Source of the DNA: Gynuella sunshinyii YC6258
Lineage (GTDB): Bacteria > Pseudomonadota > Gammaproteobacteria > Pseudomonadales > Natronospirillaceae
Assembly (NCBI RefSeq): GCF_000940805.1
Contig: NZ_CP007142.1
Coordinates: forward strand, 1,216,593 to 1,280,592
DNA: 64,000 nt
Direction of reading: 5' to 3'
Made by a program: the position numbers and the translations under genes. The notes under the pieces were generated by a model that saw nothing but the letters and a program-made list of their open reading frames with translations, had not been told where the DNA came from and did not search any database. This document shows, one piece after another, positions 54,907-64,000 of this stretch (position 1 is the first letter of the stretch; every line of letters starts with the position of its first letter).

Positions 54907-55470
54907 ATGTCTGAACCATTTATCGCAGAAATCAGAATATTTCCCTATACCTTTGCGCCCAGTGAATGGGCCTACTGTGCCGGACAGGTGATCAGTATTG
55001 CTCAAAATAACGCGTTATTCGCTATCGTCGGTGATATGTATGGTGGTGATGGTCGTAGTACTCTTGGGTTGCCCAATCTATACGATCCATATGGGTTAGG
55101 GGTTGCCGGAGCTGGCGATGGTCCTGGTCTGACCCCCCGTCTGGTGGCACAACGATATGGTGCACCGGAAGTTACTCTGACCGAACTATCGATGCCTGCT
55201 CATAATCATGAACCGGTCACCGTTGCGTTTGCTCCGCCCCTGGAGGTGGTGGACACTCCGTCCAGTGATACATATTTATGTCAGTCATTGAATAGCGGTA
55301 TGCCGGCCAGTATCAACTACAAGGTACCGGTACCAACGGATACGCAAGTGGATATGGCCGAGGATATGCTCACAGAGCAGGGGGGCTATCATTCTCATGA
55401 AAACCGACAACCGTTTTTATGTGTGCCATTTTGCATCGCCTTGAGCGGTATCTTTCCTGCCAGAAACTGA
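54907..55470 (+). CDS. Phage tail-collar domain protein (MdpB-like) 3
   Basis: A 187-residue paralogue. Motifs are FIAEIRIFPYTFAPSEWAYC, YGGDGRSTLGLPNL (the usual RGR after it is lost) and the C-terminal RQPFLCVPFCIALSGIFPAR. It also has an unusual PYGLGVAGAGDGPGLTPR insertion. Last of the three. Confidence 0.92.
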   Translation: MSEPFIAEIRIFPYTFAPSEWAYCAGQVISIAQNNALFAIVGDMYGGDGRSTLGLPNLYDPYGLGVAGAGDGPGLTPRLVAQRYGAPEVTLTELSMPAHNHEPVTVAFAPPLEVVDTPSSDTYLCQSLNSGMPASINYKVPVPTDTQVDMAEDMLTEQGGYHSHENRQPFLCVPFCIALSGIFPARN

Positions 55471-55518
55471 AATATTCGAATGGTAATCACGATATGACAG
55501 GTACGCCGATCGGGCCAA

Positions 55519-55600
55519 ACAGGGTGATGCATGGATGCATCATCATTAGCGTGAACCCCGGCTGCAACACTGTGTGATTCGCAGAACCCTGGGGATCTTC
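55519..55600. repeat. Possible degenerate copy C of the dispersed intergenic repeat
   Basis: GTGATGCATGGATGC, then GTGAACCCCG, TGATTCGCAGAACC and GGGGATCTTCTGATC, in the same order as the blocks of copy B (GTGATGCAGGGATGC, GCGAGCCCC, TGTTTCGCACAACG, GATTTCTCGGGG). Similarity is weak. It lies in the 332-base gap before the TIGR03032-like gene; no gene seen there. Confidence 0.35.
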
Positions 55601-55802
55601 TGATCTTTAAATATAAGTTATCATGGTTTTTTTATATATTTCTCCTGCTGTTCTGAACTTTGACGTTTTTTTTGAAGATAACTTGAATATCCAAAAGTTT
55701 GCTACTTTACTGTTAGAAGCAGTCAAATTTCTAATGATCGGATGCTTTACTGTTGGATAGACAGAATCTCATTGGATGAAATTTTTTTATTTGTGGGATT
55801 TT

Positions 55803-56843
55803 ATGAGCCTGGCTAAATACTCTGCGGATATTCCCGAATACTTGCGTCAGCTTGGGATTGCTCTGGTCATCACTTCAAATACGGCGGGGCGAATTTTTAC
55901 GCTCTCTTCGGATGGTCATCAAGTTAATCAAACCTCTGTCAGGGTGAGAAAGCCGATGGGCATCGCGCTCAATGGCGAATACATGGCCATTTCCAATTTT
56001 CAGGGTGTAACTCTGTATAAAAACGACAAACGCTCGACCGGGTTGATGCCGGAGAACCCGTTCTCCAGATTGTTCTATCCGATGACCCATTTTGTTTCTT
56101 ATGGTCTTAACCATCATGATCTGGCCTTTACCCGCCATGGGCTGATAAGCGTAAACACCACCTGTGCCTGTCTGGGGCAGGTCGATACTTATGGTGAATA
56201 TGGTTTTAAAACGTTTTGGAAGCCCGAGTTCATTTCCCGTCTGTCACCCGAAGACTGCTGTCATTTAAACGGCATGGCTGTTGATGAAGAGGGTGAAATC
56301 CGTTACGTGACTGCTTTCAGCACCAATGATGTTGGCAGCAGTTGGCGGGAAAATGTCATGGCGGCGGGTGTTGTGATTAATGTGCAGACCGGGGCAACCG
56401 TACTTGATGGTTTTACCATGCCCCATTCACCTCGCTGGTATAACAACCGCCTTTATTTTTTTTCCTCTGCTACAGAAGAGCTGTTCGAATACTTTCCTGA
56501 ACAGCAGACCGTTAACAAACTGTTTCAATTCGATGGTTTTATTCGTGGTCTCGATTTCGCTGGTCAGTATGCATTTATCGGTGTATCCCGGTTACGAAAA
56601 AGTCGCGCGTTCGGTTTTTTGCCGATCGTTGAAAAAGTGATCAGGCCCGGTGTCGTAGTGTTTGATCTGCAGGCACGCAAAGTGGTTGGTGAAATTGTAT
56701 TTCCGGATGGAGTTGATGAAATCTTTGATGTCAAGGTTTTACCGGATACCGAAAGCGCCACTGTATATGATCCCAATGCACCGGGAGCGATGAAAGCCAT
56801 AATTTCGGAGTCACTGATCAGTTGGATCAGAGAAGATAATTAA
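55803..56843 (+). CDS. TIGR03032-like protein
   Basis: A 346-residue beta-propeller-like protein matching the TIGR03032 type as I remember it. The segments are YLRQLGIALVITSNTAGRI, LNHHDLAFTRHGLISVNT, CCHLNGMAVDEEGEIRYVTA and TMPHSPRWYNNRLYFFSSAT. The start may be 55803 (MSLAKYSADI) or the ATG at 55776; the first fits the family's N-terminus. It directly precedes the giant adhesin gene (36 bases), and the two may be functionally linked. Biochemical role unknown. Confidence 0.85.
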   Translation: MSLAKYSADIPEYLRQLGIALVITSNTAGRIFTLSSDGHQVNQTSVRVRKPMGIALNGEYMAISNFQGVTLYKNDKRSTGLMPENPFSRLFYPMTHFVSYGLNHHDLAFTRHGLISVNTTCACLGQVDTYGEYGFKTFWKPEFISRLSPEDCCHLNGMAVDEEGEIRYVTAFSTNDVGSSWRENVMAAGVVINVQTGATVLDGFTMPHSPRWYNNRLYFFSSATEELFEYFPEQQTVNKLFQFDGFIRGLDFAGQYAFIGVSRLRKSRAFGFLPIVEKVIRPGVVVFDLQARKVVGEIVFPDGVDEIFDVKVLPDTESATVYDPNAPGAMKAIISESLISWIREDN

Positions 56844-56879
56844 TTACATAAGTTTGCAAAAGCAAGGCTGGTGTGCGTC

Positions 56880-59800
56880 ATGAAATACAAGAATACTTCC
56901 AGGCAATTTCATGAAACGAATTTATTAACCCGCTATCGAATTGATGATCGTTTTGTTCGCGACAGAACCATTCGACGGGCGGCCATTCGGTATTTGCGGT
57001 TGTTGGACCAGGATAGCGTCTCTGCTGCGCAGCAGAGTAAAGCGGTTCGCAAACTCAAGCGTTCCTATTCGAAGTATTCGTGGTTCCATAAGGTTTCCAA
57101 GACCCTGACCTTTGCCTCGTTTCTGTTGTTCATGCAGGGGCAGAATGCATATGCCTCCACGCAACTGGCTGATGTGACCTCGCAACGGCTGGAAAAAGAC
57201 CTCAGTCATTATTCTCAGGCGGTACCAGTGCTGCCGGCTGTCAACTTGGCATCAGAAACACTGATCGTCGCCGATCAACAATCATTGGGCTATGGCGCTG
57301 ATTTGTCCCTTGGCGACAAAAAGCAATTGCTGCACATTGTATCTGCCCGCCCATCCAGTTCGCAGGCTGATGATGGTTTCTTTGTGTCTGACTCCCATGT
57401 ACTGACCGTCATCGATACCTCTGTGCCTGATTGGGAGGACATCTACTATGCCGTGACTGTTGGTGAAATACTGGTTCTCGATAATGACGGCAAACCACTG
57501 GAGCAGATACTTGGCAAACTTCAGAAAATGCCCAGGGTCGAATTGATCAATATTATTTCCCACGGCCGGGACGGTGAGATTGCACTGGCCAACACCCATG
57601 TCACGGCTGAGTCTCTGCAACAGCAGGCGTCATTGTGGCAGGCCATTGGTGCGCAGATGGATGCCGATGCGCAGATTCAGGTGTTTGGGTGTGAAGTGGC
57701 CAAAACCCAGAAAGGTAAGGATTTTATCGATGCCCTGGCCGATGTGACCCAGGCTGAGGTGGCTGGTTCCATCAATCCTACCGGTGACGCCGCGCAACAG
57801 GGTGACTGGACCCTGGAATACTTTGCCGACAATCGGACCGGTCAGCAGTTGAATACTTTCAACAGTGAACAGATTCTGCGTTACAGCAATATTCTGGTAG
57901 ATACCACTTATAACTTTAACAGCTTCATCCAATGTAACGGCTCCGACTGGAGTGCGCCGTATTCCGCAAGCTGTACCACGCCTATTGGGGATCTGACTGC
58001 CAGAGCTTTCGGCTCATCCCTGATGGTCGGTTTTTATAACTCCAACCTCGATGTAGTGATTGATGACGATGGTTCCGCTGGTACGGCCGATAAAATCGGT
58101 GCCATAGGTGGAGGCGGTGTGGGCAGTGCAGGCAGCCCGCGTTATGTGGAGTTTCGCAAGACCGACAACAGCCTCTATTCCGCAAAAACGGTGGATCTGG
58201 CCATCTGGACCTATCACACCAATACCGGGCAGCCACCGTACTCCGATACATTGACCATTACCGCGTATGACGGATCCAATGCCCAGGTCGGTTCCATTAC
58301 TGTCGATCCGGTATATCGCGACGACTACTATTATCTGGACTTTTCCAACCCGACAGCAGGCTATACCCGTAATAATGGTTTCTATTCCAGCGCACCAACG
58401 ATCACGGCATCCGGTAGCTTCAATAACATTGCCAAAGTCCGGTTCAAGATTAATCAGAATACCTTTTATATTGATGACCTGGTGTTGTCGGTGGGGGCAT
58501 CCAACAATGCGCCGACCAATATTACCCTCGGAACATCGAGTATCAACCAAAGTGCTACCGGCGCAGCGGCTGTCGTTGGTAGCCTGACGACCACCGATCT
58601 GGATGGATCGGACACCCATACCTATTCTTTGGTCACCAATGGCAGCTCTGGTTATGGCAGTTGTGGTGCTACCGGTGATGACAATAACAGCAGCTTCCAG
58701 ATTTCCAGTGCCAACCTGCAAACGGCCAGCAGTTTGTCAGCGGGTAGCTACAATGTTTGCGTGCAAACCAATGATGGTACCGACACGTATCAAAAAACCT
58801 TTGCGATAACTGTCAATGACGATGTGGCTCCGAGCGGCCACAGTGTCAGTTTTGACGACACCACCATTAACGCCTCAGAAGTATCGAGCCAGAGTTTCAC
58901 CTTTGCCTCAGCGGAAGTCGGTGCCACTTACAGTTACACCATTTCCAGTTCCGGTGGCGGCACTAACGTCACTGGTTCCGGTACCCTGAGTACAGCGACC
59001 GATCAGATCACTGGTCTGAGTTTATCTGGCCTCGGTGATGGCACATTAACTTTGTCGGTAGTGGTGACTGATTCTTCTGCCAATGCCGCCACAGCCGTTA
59101 CCGATACCGCTACACTGGATTCTGTTGCGCCAAGTGGCCACAGCGTCAGCCTGGATAGCAGCACTTACAACGCGACTTCTGCTACCAGTGCCAGCTTTAC
59201 CTTTGCAGACGGTGAAATCGGTGCCGCGTACAGTTACACCATCAGCAGTTCCGGCGGCGGTGTCAACGTCACTGGTTCCGGTATTCTCAGCACCGCCACC
59301 GATCAAATCACTGGCATCGATCTCTCGAGCCTGGGTGATGGCACCCTGACGATCTCGGTAGTCGTGACTGATGTTGCGGGCAATGCTGCAACCACGGTGA
59401 CCGATACCGCAACGATGGATACCACCGCACCGAGCGGCCACAGCGTCAGTTTTGACGACAGTGCGATTAATACCTCCGAGGCTTCCAGCCAGAGTTTCAC
59501 TTTTGCCAGTGGCGAAGTGGGTGCGAGCTACAGTTACAGCATCTCAAGCTCCGGTGGTGGCACGCCAGTGACCGGTTCCGGTACCCTCAGTACCGCGACT
59601 GATCAGATTACCGGTCTGGATCTCTCCGGCCTGAGTGATGGCACCTTAACCTTATCGGTGGTGCTCACCGATACCGCTGGTAATGCGGCGACCGCCGTGA
59701 CCGACACCGCCGCACTCGATGGCACCGCGCCAAGCGGCCACAGCGTCAGTCTGGATAGCAGCACTTACAACTCTACTTCTGCCACCAGTGCCAGCTTTAC

Positions 59801-62800
59801 CTTTGCCAGTGGTGAAGTCGGCGCGAGCTACAGTTACAGCATCAGCAGTTCCGGTGGCGGCACCAACGTCACCGGTTCCGGTACCTTGAGCACCGCGACT
59901 GATCAGATTACCGGCATCGATCTGTCCGGCCTGAGCGACGGCACCCTGACCATCTCCGTAGTTCTGACTGACCCGGCCGGCAATGCCGCAACCGCCGTGA
60001 CCGATACGGCTACGTTGGATGCCACCGTACCCAGCGGCCATAGCGTCAGTCTGGATAGCAGTACTTACAACGCTACTTCTGCTACCAGTGCCAGCTTTAC
60101 CTTTGCGGGTGGCGAAGTCGGAGCGGGTTACAGTTATAGCATCTCAAGTTCCGGCGGCGGCACCAACGTCACGGGTTCCGGTACCCTCAGCACTGCGACT
60201 GATCAGATCACCGGCGTGGATTTGTCGGGCCTGGGTGACGGTACTCTGACCATCTCGGTAGTGGTGACCGATGTTGCTGGCAATGCCGCAACCGCGGTGA
60301 CCGATACCGCAACCCTGGATACCACCGCACCAAGCGGCCACAGCATCAGTTTTGACGACAGTGCTTACAGTGCCACCGAAGCCGGCAGCGCCAGCTTTAC
60401 TTTTGCCAGTGGTGAGGTGGGTGCGAGTTACAGCTACAGCATCAGTAGTTCCGGTGGCGGCACCAACGTCACCGGCTCCGGTACCCTGAGCAGTGCCACC
60501 GATCAGATTAGTGGTCTGGATCTTTCCGGCCTTGGTGATGGTACGCTGACCGTGTCGGTGGTGCTCACCGATACCGCCGGTAATGCCGCAACTGCGGTGA
60601 CCGATACTGCGACTCTGGACAGCACCGTGCCGAGCGGTCACAGCGTCAGTCTGGATAGCAGCACTTACAACTCTACTTCTGCCAGTAGTGCCAGCTTCAC
60701 CTTTGCCAGTGGTGAAATCGGTGCCGCGTACAGTTACACCATTAGCAGTTCCGGCGGCGGCACCAACGTCACTGGTTCCGGTACCCTCAGCACCGCCACC
60801 GATCAAATCACCGGCATCGATCTCTCGGGTCTTGGTGATGGCACCCTGACCATCTCAGTAGTCGTGACTGACACGGCCGGTAATGCTGCAACCGCGGTGA
60901 CCGATACCGCAACGATGGATGCCACCGCGCCGAGTGGCCACAGCGTCAGCTTTGACGACAGCGCAATTAATACCTCCGAAGCTTCCAGTCAGAGTTTCAC
61001 TTTTGCCAGTGGCGAAGTGGGTGCGAGCTATAGCTACAGCATCTCAAGCTCCGGCGGTGGCACGCCAGTGACCGGTTCCGGTACCCTCAGTACCGCCACC
61101 GATCAGATCACCGGTCTGGATCTCTCCGGCCTGAGTGATGGCACCTTAACCTTATCAGTGGTGCTCACCGATACCGCCGGCAATGCGGCGACCGCCGTGA
61201 CCGACACCGCCGCGCTTGATGGCACCGCACCAAGCGGCCACAGCGTCAGTCTGGATAGCAGCACTTACAACTCTACTTCTGCTACCAGTGCCAGCTTTAC
61301 CTTTGCCAGTGGTGAAGTCGGCGCGAGCTACAGTTACACCATCAGCAGTTCCGGCGGCGGCACCAATGTCACCGGTTCCGGTATTTTGAGCACCGCGACC
61401 GATCAGATTACCGGCATCGATATATCCGGCCTGGGTGACGGCACCCTGACCATCTCCGTGATCGTGACGGATCCGGCCGGCAATGCCGCAACCGCTGTGA
61501 CCGATACCGCAACCCTGGATGCCACGGCACCGAGCGGCCAGAGTGTCAGTCTGGACAGCAGTACTTACAACGCTACTTCTGCCACCAGTGCCAGCTTTAC
61601 ATTTGCGGGTGGCGAAGTCGGCGCGGGTTACAGTTACACCATCTCAAGTTCCGGCGGCGGCACCAACGTCACGGGTTCGGGTACCCTCAGCACTGCGACT
61701 GATCAGATCACCGGCGTGGATTTGTCAGGCCTGGGTGACGGTACTCTGACCATCTCGGTAGTGGTGACCGATGTTGCCGGCAATGCCGCGACCGCGGTGA
61801 CCGATACCGCAACCCTGGATACCACCGCACCAAGCGGCCACAGCGTCAGTTTTGACGACAGCGCAATTAATACCTCCGAGGCTTCCAGCCAGAGTTTCAC
61901 TTTTGCCAGTGGCGAAGTGGGAGCGAGTTACAGTTACAGCATCTCAAGCTCCGGTGGCGGTACGCCGGTGACCGGTTCTGGAACGTTGGCTACAGCGACC
62001 GATCAGATTACCGGTTTGGATTTATCGGGCCTGAGTAATGGCACCTTAACCTTATCGGTGGTGCTCACCGATACCGCCGGTAATGCCGCGACCGCAGTCA
62101 CTGACACCGCCGCACTCGATGGCACCGCGCCAAGCGGCCATAGCGTCAGCCTCGATAACAGCTCTTACAACGCCACCACCGCCACCAGTGCCAGCTTTAC
62201 CTTTGCCAGTGGTGAGGTTGGTGCGAGCTACAGTTACAGCATCAGCAGTTCTGGTGGAGGCACCCCAGTGACCGGCTCTGGAACGTTGGCGACGGCGACC
62301 GATCAGATCACCGGCATCGATCTATCCGGCCTGAGTGATGGCACGTTGACCATCTCCGTGATCGTGACGGATCCGGCCGGCAATGCTGCAACCGCCGTGA
62401 CCGATACTGCAACCCTGGATGCCACGGCACCGAGCGGCCAGAGTGTCACCTTGGATAGCAGTACTTACAATGCGACTTCTGCCAGTAGTGCCAGCTTCAC
62501 CTTTGCGGGTGGCGAGGTCGGAGCGGGTTACAGTTACACCATCTCAAGCTCCGGTGGCGGCACCAACGTCACGGGTTCCGGTACCCTCAGCTCTGCGATT
62601 GATCAGATCAACAGTATCGATCTTTCCGGCCTGAATGATGGCACTCTGACCATCTCGGTCATCGTGACCGATGTTGCCGGCAATGCCGCAACCGCGGTGA
62701 CCGATACCGCAACCCTGGATACCACTGCGCCGAGCGGTCACAGCGTCAGCTTTGACGACAGTACCATTGGTAGCGCTGACGCATCGAGTCAGAGTTTCAC

Positions 62801-64000
62801 CTTTGCCGGCGGTGAAGTGGGAGCGAGCTACAGTTACAGCATCTCAAGCTCCGGTGGCGGAACACCGGTGACCGGTTCTGGTACGTTGACCACAGCGACC
62901 GATCAGATCACTGGTATCGATCTCTCCGGTCTCAGTGACGGCACCGTGACCTTGTCGGTGATAGTGACTGACACAGCAGGTAATGCGGCGACTGCGGTGA
63001 CCAACACCGCTACGCTGGATACTGCAGCGCCCAGTGGCCACAGCGTCAGCCTGGATAACAGTACCTACAACACCACTGATGCCGCCAGTGCCAGCTTTAC
63101 TTTTGCCGGTGGCGAGGTTGGCGCGAGCTACAGCTACAGCATCAGCAGTTCTGGTGGTGGCACTGCAGTGACTGGCTCCGGCACCCTCAGCACCGCGACC
63201 GATCAGATCACCGGCATCGATCTCACCGGTCTCAGTGACGGCACCCTGACCCTCTCGGTGGTCGTGACTGACCCGGCCGGTAATGCTGCGACGGCGGTGA
63301 CTGATACGGCCATTCTGGATGCCGCGACCCCAAGTGGTTACAGCATCAGTGTAGGGGACACAGTGCTCAATGCCTCCGAGGCAACCGATCTGAGTTTCAC
63401 TTTTGCCGGCGCTGAAGTCGGGGCAACCTATAACTACAGCATCAGCAGTTCCGGCGGCGGAACGCTGGTGACCGGCTCCGGTACATTGAGCAGTGCAACT
63501 CAGCTGATCGATAGTATCGATGTTTCTGGCCTCAGTGACGGCACTCTGACCATCTCCGTAACTCTGACCGACACCAGTGGCAACACCGGAGCAGCGGTAA
63601 CGGCCACTGCAGAGTTGGATCGCACCGCGCCAACCGTGGCAACCAACAGCGGTCTGACATTGAAGACCGGCTACACCAAAACCATCAGCGCCAGTCTGTT
63701 GAGTGCAACGGATGCGGTGAGTAGCAGTTTGACATTCACGGTGACCAGTGTGCCGACCAATGGCAGCCTGAAACGCAGTGGTAATGTGCTGGCCAATTCC
63801 GATACCTTTACTCAGGCGGATCTTGATGCCGGCCTGATCAGCTATACCCATGATGGCGGCAGCAGTACCAGCGACAGCTTCGGCTTCAGTGTCATGGATG
63901 CGGCTGGCAATAGTCTGACCGGTCAAAGTTTCAGTCTGACCGTCAGCAACACCAACGCTGCACCGACCATTACCGGTAGCCCGGAGACCAGTGTTGCCGA
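56880..64000 (+). CDS. Giant repetitive surface protein with DUF4347 domain (partial, 3' end outside window)
   Basis: At least 2373 residues, reading open to the window's end. The N-terminus is a long basic extension (RDRTIRRAAIRYLRLL) before a hydrophobic signal segment (~74-93), as in long-signal adhesins. A DUF4347 domain follows (~173-318; VLTVIDTSVPDWEDIYYAV, then NIISHGRDGEIAL and VFGCEVAK). Residues ~320-645 hold other beta-rich domains. Sixteen 100-residue bacterial Ig-like repeats (650-2249) then give way to a cadherin-like domain from 2250. It is probably a secreted or surface-anchored adhesin exported by a type I system and involved in biofilm (inference). Confidence 0.93.
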   Translation, partial: MKYKNTSRQFHETNLLTRYRIDDRFVRDRTIRRAAIRYLRLLDQDSVSAAQQSKAVRKLKRSYSKYSWFHKVSKTLTFASFLLFMQGQNAYASTQLADVTSQRLEKDLSHYSQAVPVLPAVNLASETLIVADQQSLGYGADLSLGDKKQLLHIVSARPSSSQADDGFFVSDSHVLTVIDTSVPDWEDIYYAVTVGEILVLDNDGKPLEQILGKLQKMPRVELINIISHGRDGEIALANTHVTAESLQQQASLWQAIGAQMDADAQIQVFGCEVAKTQKGKDFIDALADVTQAEVAGSINPTGDAAQQGDWTLEYFADNRTGQQLNTFNSEQILRYSNILVDTTYNFNSFIQCNGSDWSAPYSASCTTPIGDLTARAFGSSLMVGFYNSNLDVVIDDDGSAGTADKIGAIGGGGVGSAGSPRYVEFRKTDNSLYSAKTVDLAIWTYHTNTGQPPYSDTLTITAYDGSNAQVGSITVDPVYRDDYYYLDFSNPTAGYTRNNGFYSSAPTITASGSFNNIAKVRFKINQNTFYIDDLVLSVGASNNAPTNITLGTSSINQSATGAAAVVGSLTTTDLDGSDTHTYSLVTNGSSGYGSCGATGDDNNSSFQISSANLQTASSLSAGSYNVCVQTNDGTDTYQKTFAITVNDDVAPSGHSVSFDDTTINASEVSSQSFTFASAEVGATYSYTISSSGGGTNVTGSGTLSTATDQITGLSLSGLGDGTLTLSVVVTDSSANAATAVTDTATLDSVAPSGHSVSLDSSTYNATSATSASFTFADGEIGAAYSYTISSSGGGVNVTGSGILSTATDQITGIDLSSLGDGTLTISVVVTDVAGNAATTVTDTATMDTTAPSGHSVSFDDSAINTSEASSQSFTFASGEVGASYSYSISSSGGGTPVTGSGTLSTATDQITGLDLSGLSDGTLTLSVVLTDTAGNAATAVTDTAALDGTAPSGHSVSLDSSTYNSTSATSASFTFASGEVGASYSYSISSSGGGTNVTGSGTLSTATDQITGIDLSGLSDGTLTISVVLTDPAGNAATAVTDTATLDATVPSGHSVSLDSSTYNATSATSASFTFAGGEVGAGYSYSISSSGGGTNVTGSGTLSTATDQITGVDLSGLGDGTLTISVVVTDVAGNAATAVTDTATLDTTAPSGHSISFDDSAYSATEAGSASFTFASGEVGASYSYSISSSGGGTNVTGSGTLSSATDQISGLDLSGLGDGTLTVSVVLTDTAGNAATAVTDTATLDSTVPSGHSVSLDSSTYNSTSASSASFTFASGEIGAAYSYTISSSGGGTNVTGSGTLSTATDQITGIDLSGLGDGTLTISVVVTDTAGNAATAVTDTATMDATAPSGHSVSFDDSAINTSEASSQSFTFASGEVGASYSYSISSSGGGTPVTGSGTLSTATDQITGLDLSGLSDGTLTLSVVLTDTAGNAATAVTDTAALDGTAPSGHSVSLDSSTYNSTSATSASFTFASGEVGASYSYTISSSGGGTNVTGSGILSTATDQITGIDISGLGDGTLTISVIVTDPAGNAATAVTDTATLDATAPSGQSVSLDSSTYNATSATSASFTFAGGEVGAGYSYTISSSGGGTNVTGSGTLSTATDQITGVDLSGLGDGTLTISVVVTDVAGNAATAVTDTATLDTTAPSGHSVSFDDSAINTSEASSQSFTFASGEVGASYSYSISSSGGGTPVTGSGTLATATDQITGLDLSGLSNGTLTLSVVLTDTAGNAATAVTDTAALDGTAPSGHSVSLDNSSYNATTATSASFTFASGEVGASYSYSISSSGGGTPVTGSGTLATATDQITGIDLSGLSDGTLTISVIVTDPAGNAATAVTDTATLDATAPSGQSVTLDSSTYNATSASSASFTFAGGEVGAGYSYTISSSGGGTNVTGSGTLSSAIDQINSIDLSGLNDGTLTISVIVTDVAGNAATAVTDTATLDTTAPSGHSVSFDDSTIGSADASSQSFTFAGGEVGASYSYSISSSGGGTPVTGSGTLTTATDQITGIDLSGLSDGTVTLSVIVTDTAGNAATAVTNTATLDTAAPSGHSVSLDNSTYNTTDAASASFTFAGGEVGASYSYSISSSGGGTAVTGSGTLSTATDQITGIDLTGLSDGTLTLSVVVTDPAGNAATAVTDTAILDAATPSGYSISVGDTVLNASEATDLSFTFAGAEVGATYNYSISSSGGGTLVTGSGTLSSATQLIDSIDVSGLSDGTLTISVTLTDTSGNTGAAVTATAELDRTAPTVATNSGLTLKTGYTKTISASLLSATDAVSSSLTFTVTSVPTNGSLKRSGNVLANSDTFTQADLDAGLISYTHDGGSSTSDSFGFSVMDAAGNSLTGQSFSLTVSNTNAAPTITGSPETSVA
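58827..63626 (+). repeat. Sixteen tandem 300-bp repeats encoding Ig-like domains
   Basis: Each unit begins APSGHSVS (or a variant) and is exactly 300 bases, with no indel over 4.8 kb. The conserved core reads SFTFA-GEVGA-YSY-ISSSGGG, then VTGSGTLSTATDQITG and AGNAATAVTDTA. Two subtypes occur: one starts FDDS-INTSEASSQ, the other LDSSTYN-TSATSA. Units 3-5, 8-10 and 11-13 repeat the order FDDS-LDSS-LDSS as 900-bp blocks that are nearly identical to each other. Unit 6 is a hybrid of both subtypes, and unit 16 is the most divergent. Confidence 0.93.

Noticed and set aside
53820-55470. Tail-collar proteins as evidence of a prophage
   Set aside because: No capsid, terminase, integrase, lysis or other tail genes nearby; three MdpB-like paralogues with a GNAT and DUF6916-like gene are a chromosomal cluster type.
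62844-63926. Long minus-strand open frame of about 360 codons across the adhesin repeats (and similar ones at 59046-60806)
   Set aside because: It is the antisense of the 300-bp repeats; codon bias of the repeats keeps several frames open. Gly/Ala/Thr-rich with no family pattern.

Overview
The window looks like a chromosomal segment of a marine or halophilic, plant-polysaccharide-using gammaproteobacterium. Base composition is moderate, and the genes include NhaA, glutaminyl-tRNA synthetase, DUF502, ArfB, EmrAB-type efflux, secreted pectate lyase and CBM2-GH5 cellulase. The general look recalls Oceanospirillales/Saccharospirillaceae such as Gynuella or Reinekea; that placement is inference from gene content and dispersed repeats, not a database match.

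Layout. 1-631: start of an IolG-like inositol dehydrogenase (minus, runs off the left edge). 889-2534: two GNAT acetyltransferases flanking a bacterioferritin that lacks the haem-ligand Met52. 2697-3884: nhaA. 4060-11822: a sugar locus with two tandem LacI-type regulators (duplicated together with their promoter/operator), an ABC importer (binding protein plus two permeases, no ATPase) and a GH2 beta-galactosidase-like enzyme; GTAAA-N2-TTTAC palindromes precede all three transcription units. 11915-17627: a divergent signalling locus with a membrane histidine kinase and a DUF6901-like protein on one strand, and four overlapping genes on the other (REC response regulator, small protein, HDOD protein, REC-HD-GYP protein with a degenerate active site). 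17641-21222: TetR repressor divergent from an EmrAB-like pump with two palindromic operators. 21521-29547: pectate lyase, glnS, a DUF4153 membrane protein and the GH5 cellulase. 29784-30769: LOG-family protein overlapping an AAC(6')-like acetyltransferase.

30756-34198 carries the most unusual regulatory arrangement. A naturally short threonyl-tRNA synthetase paralogue (catalytic and anticodon-binding domains only) is preceded by a 23-codon leader with six Thr codons and a strong terminator hairpin. This is a textbook-like threonine attenuator that I can read directly in the sequence; the leader start overlaps the stop of an upstream GGDEF-EAL gene. Gene-free DNA at 34410-34900 holds two different short inverted-repeat elements.

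34901-46769 is mixed housekeeping and accessory DNA: oxidoreductase, DUF502, REC-REC-GGDEF, M32 carboxypeptidase, lipoprotein, ABC-F ATPase, SMP-30, PPC-CAP lipoprotein, Asp/Asn hydroxylase and YceI, followed by ArfB. Two independently decayed copies of one small membrane-protein gene flank yceI-arfB. From 48887 to the right edge lies a possible surface-protein locus: a fused methyltransferase-PhyH dioxygenase, a sulfotransferase, a HEXXH protein, a GNAT, a DUF6916-like protein, three tail-collar-domain proteins, a TIGR03032-like protein, and the start of a giant DUF4347 adhesin containing sixteen indel-free 300-bp repeats organised partly into 900-bp higher-order units. Functional linkage across this last block is inference.
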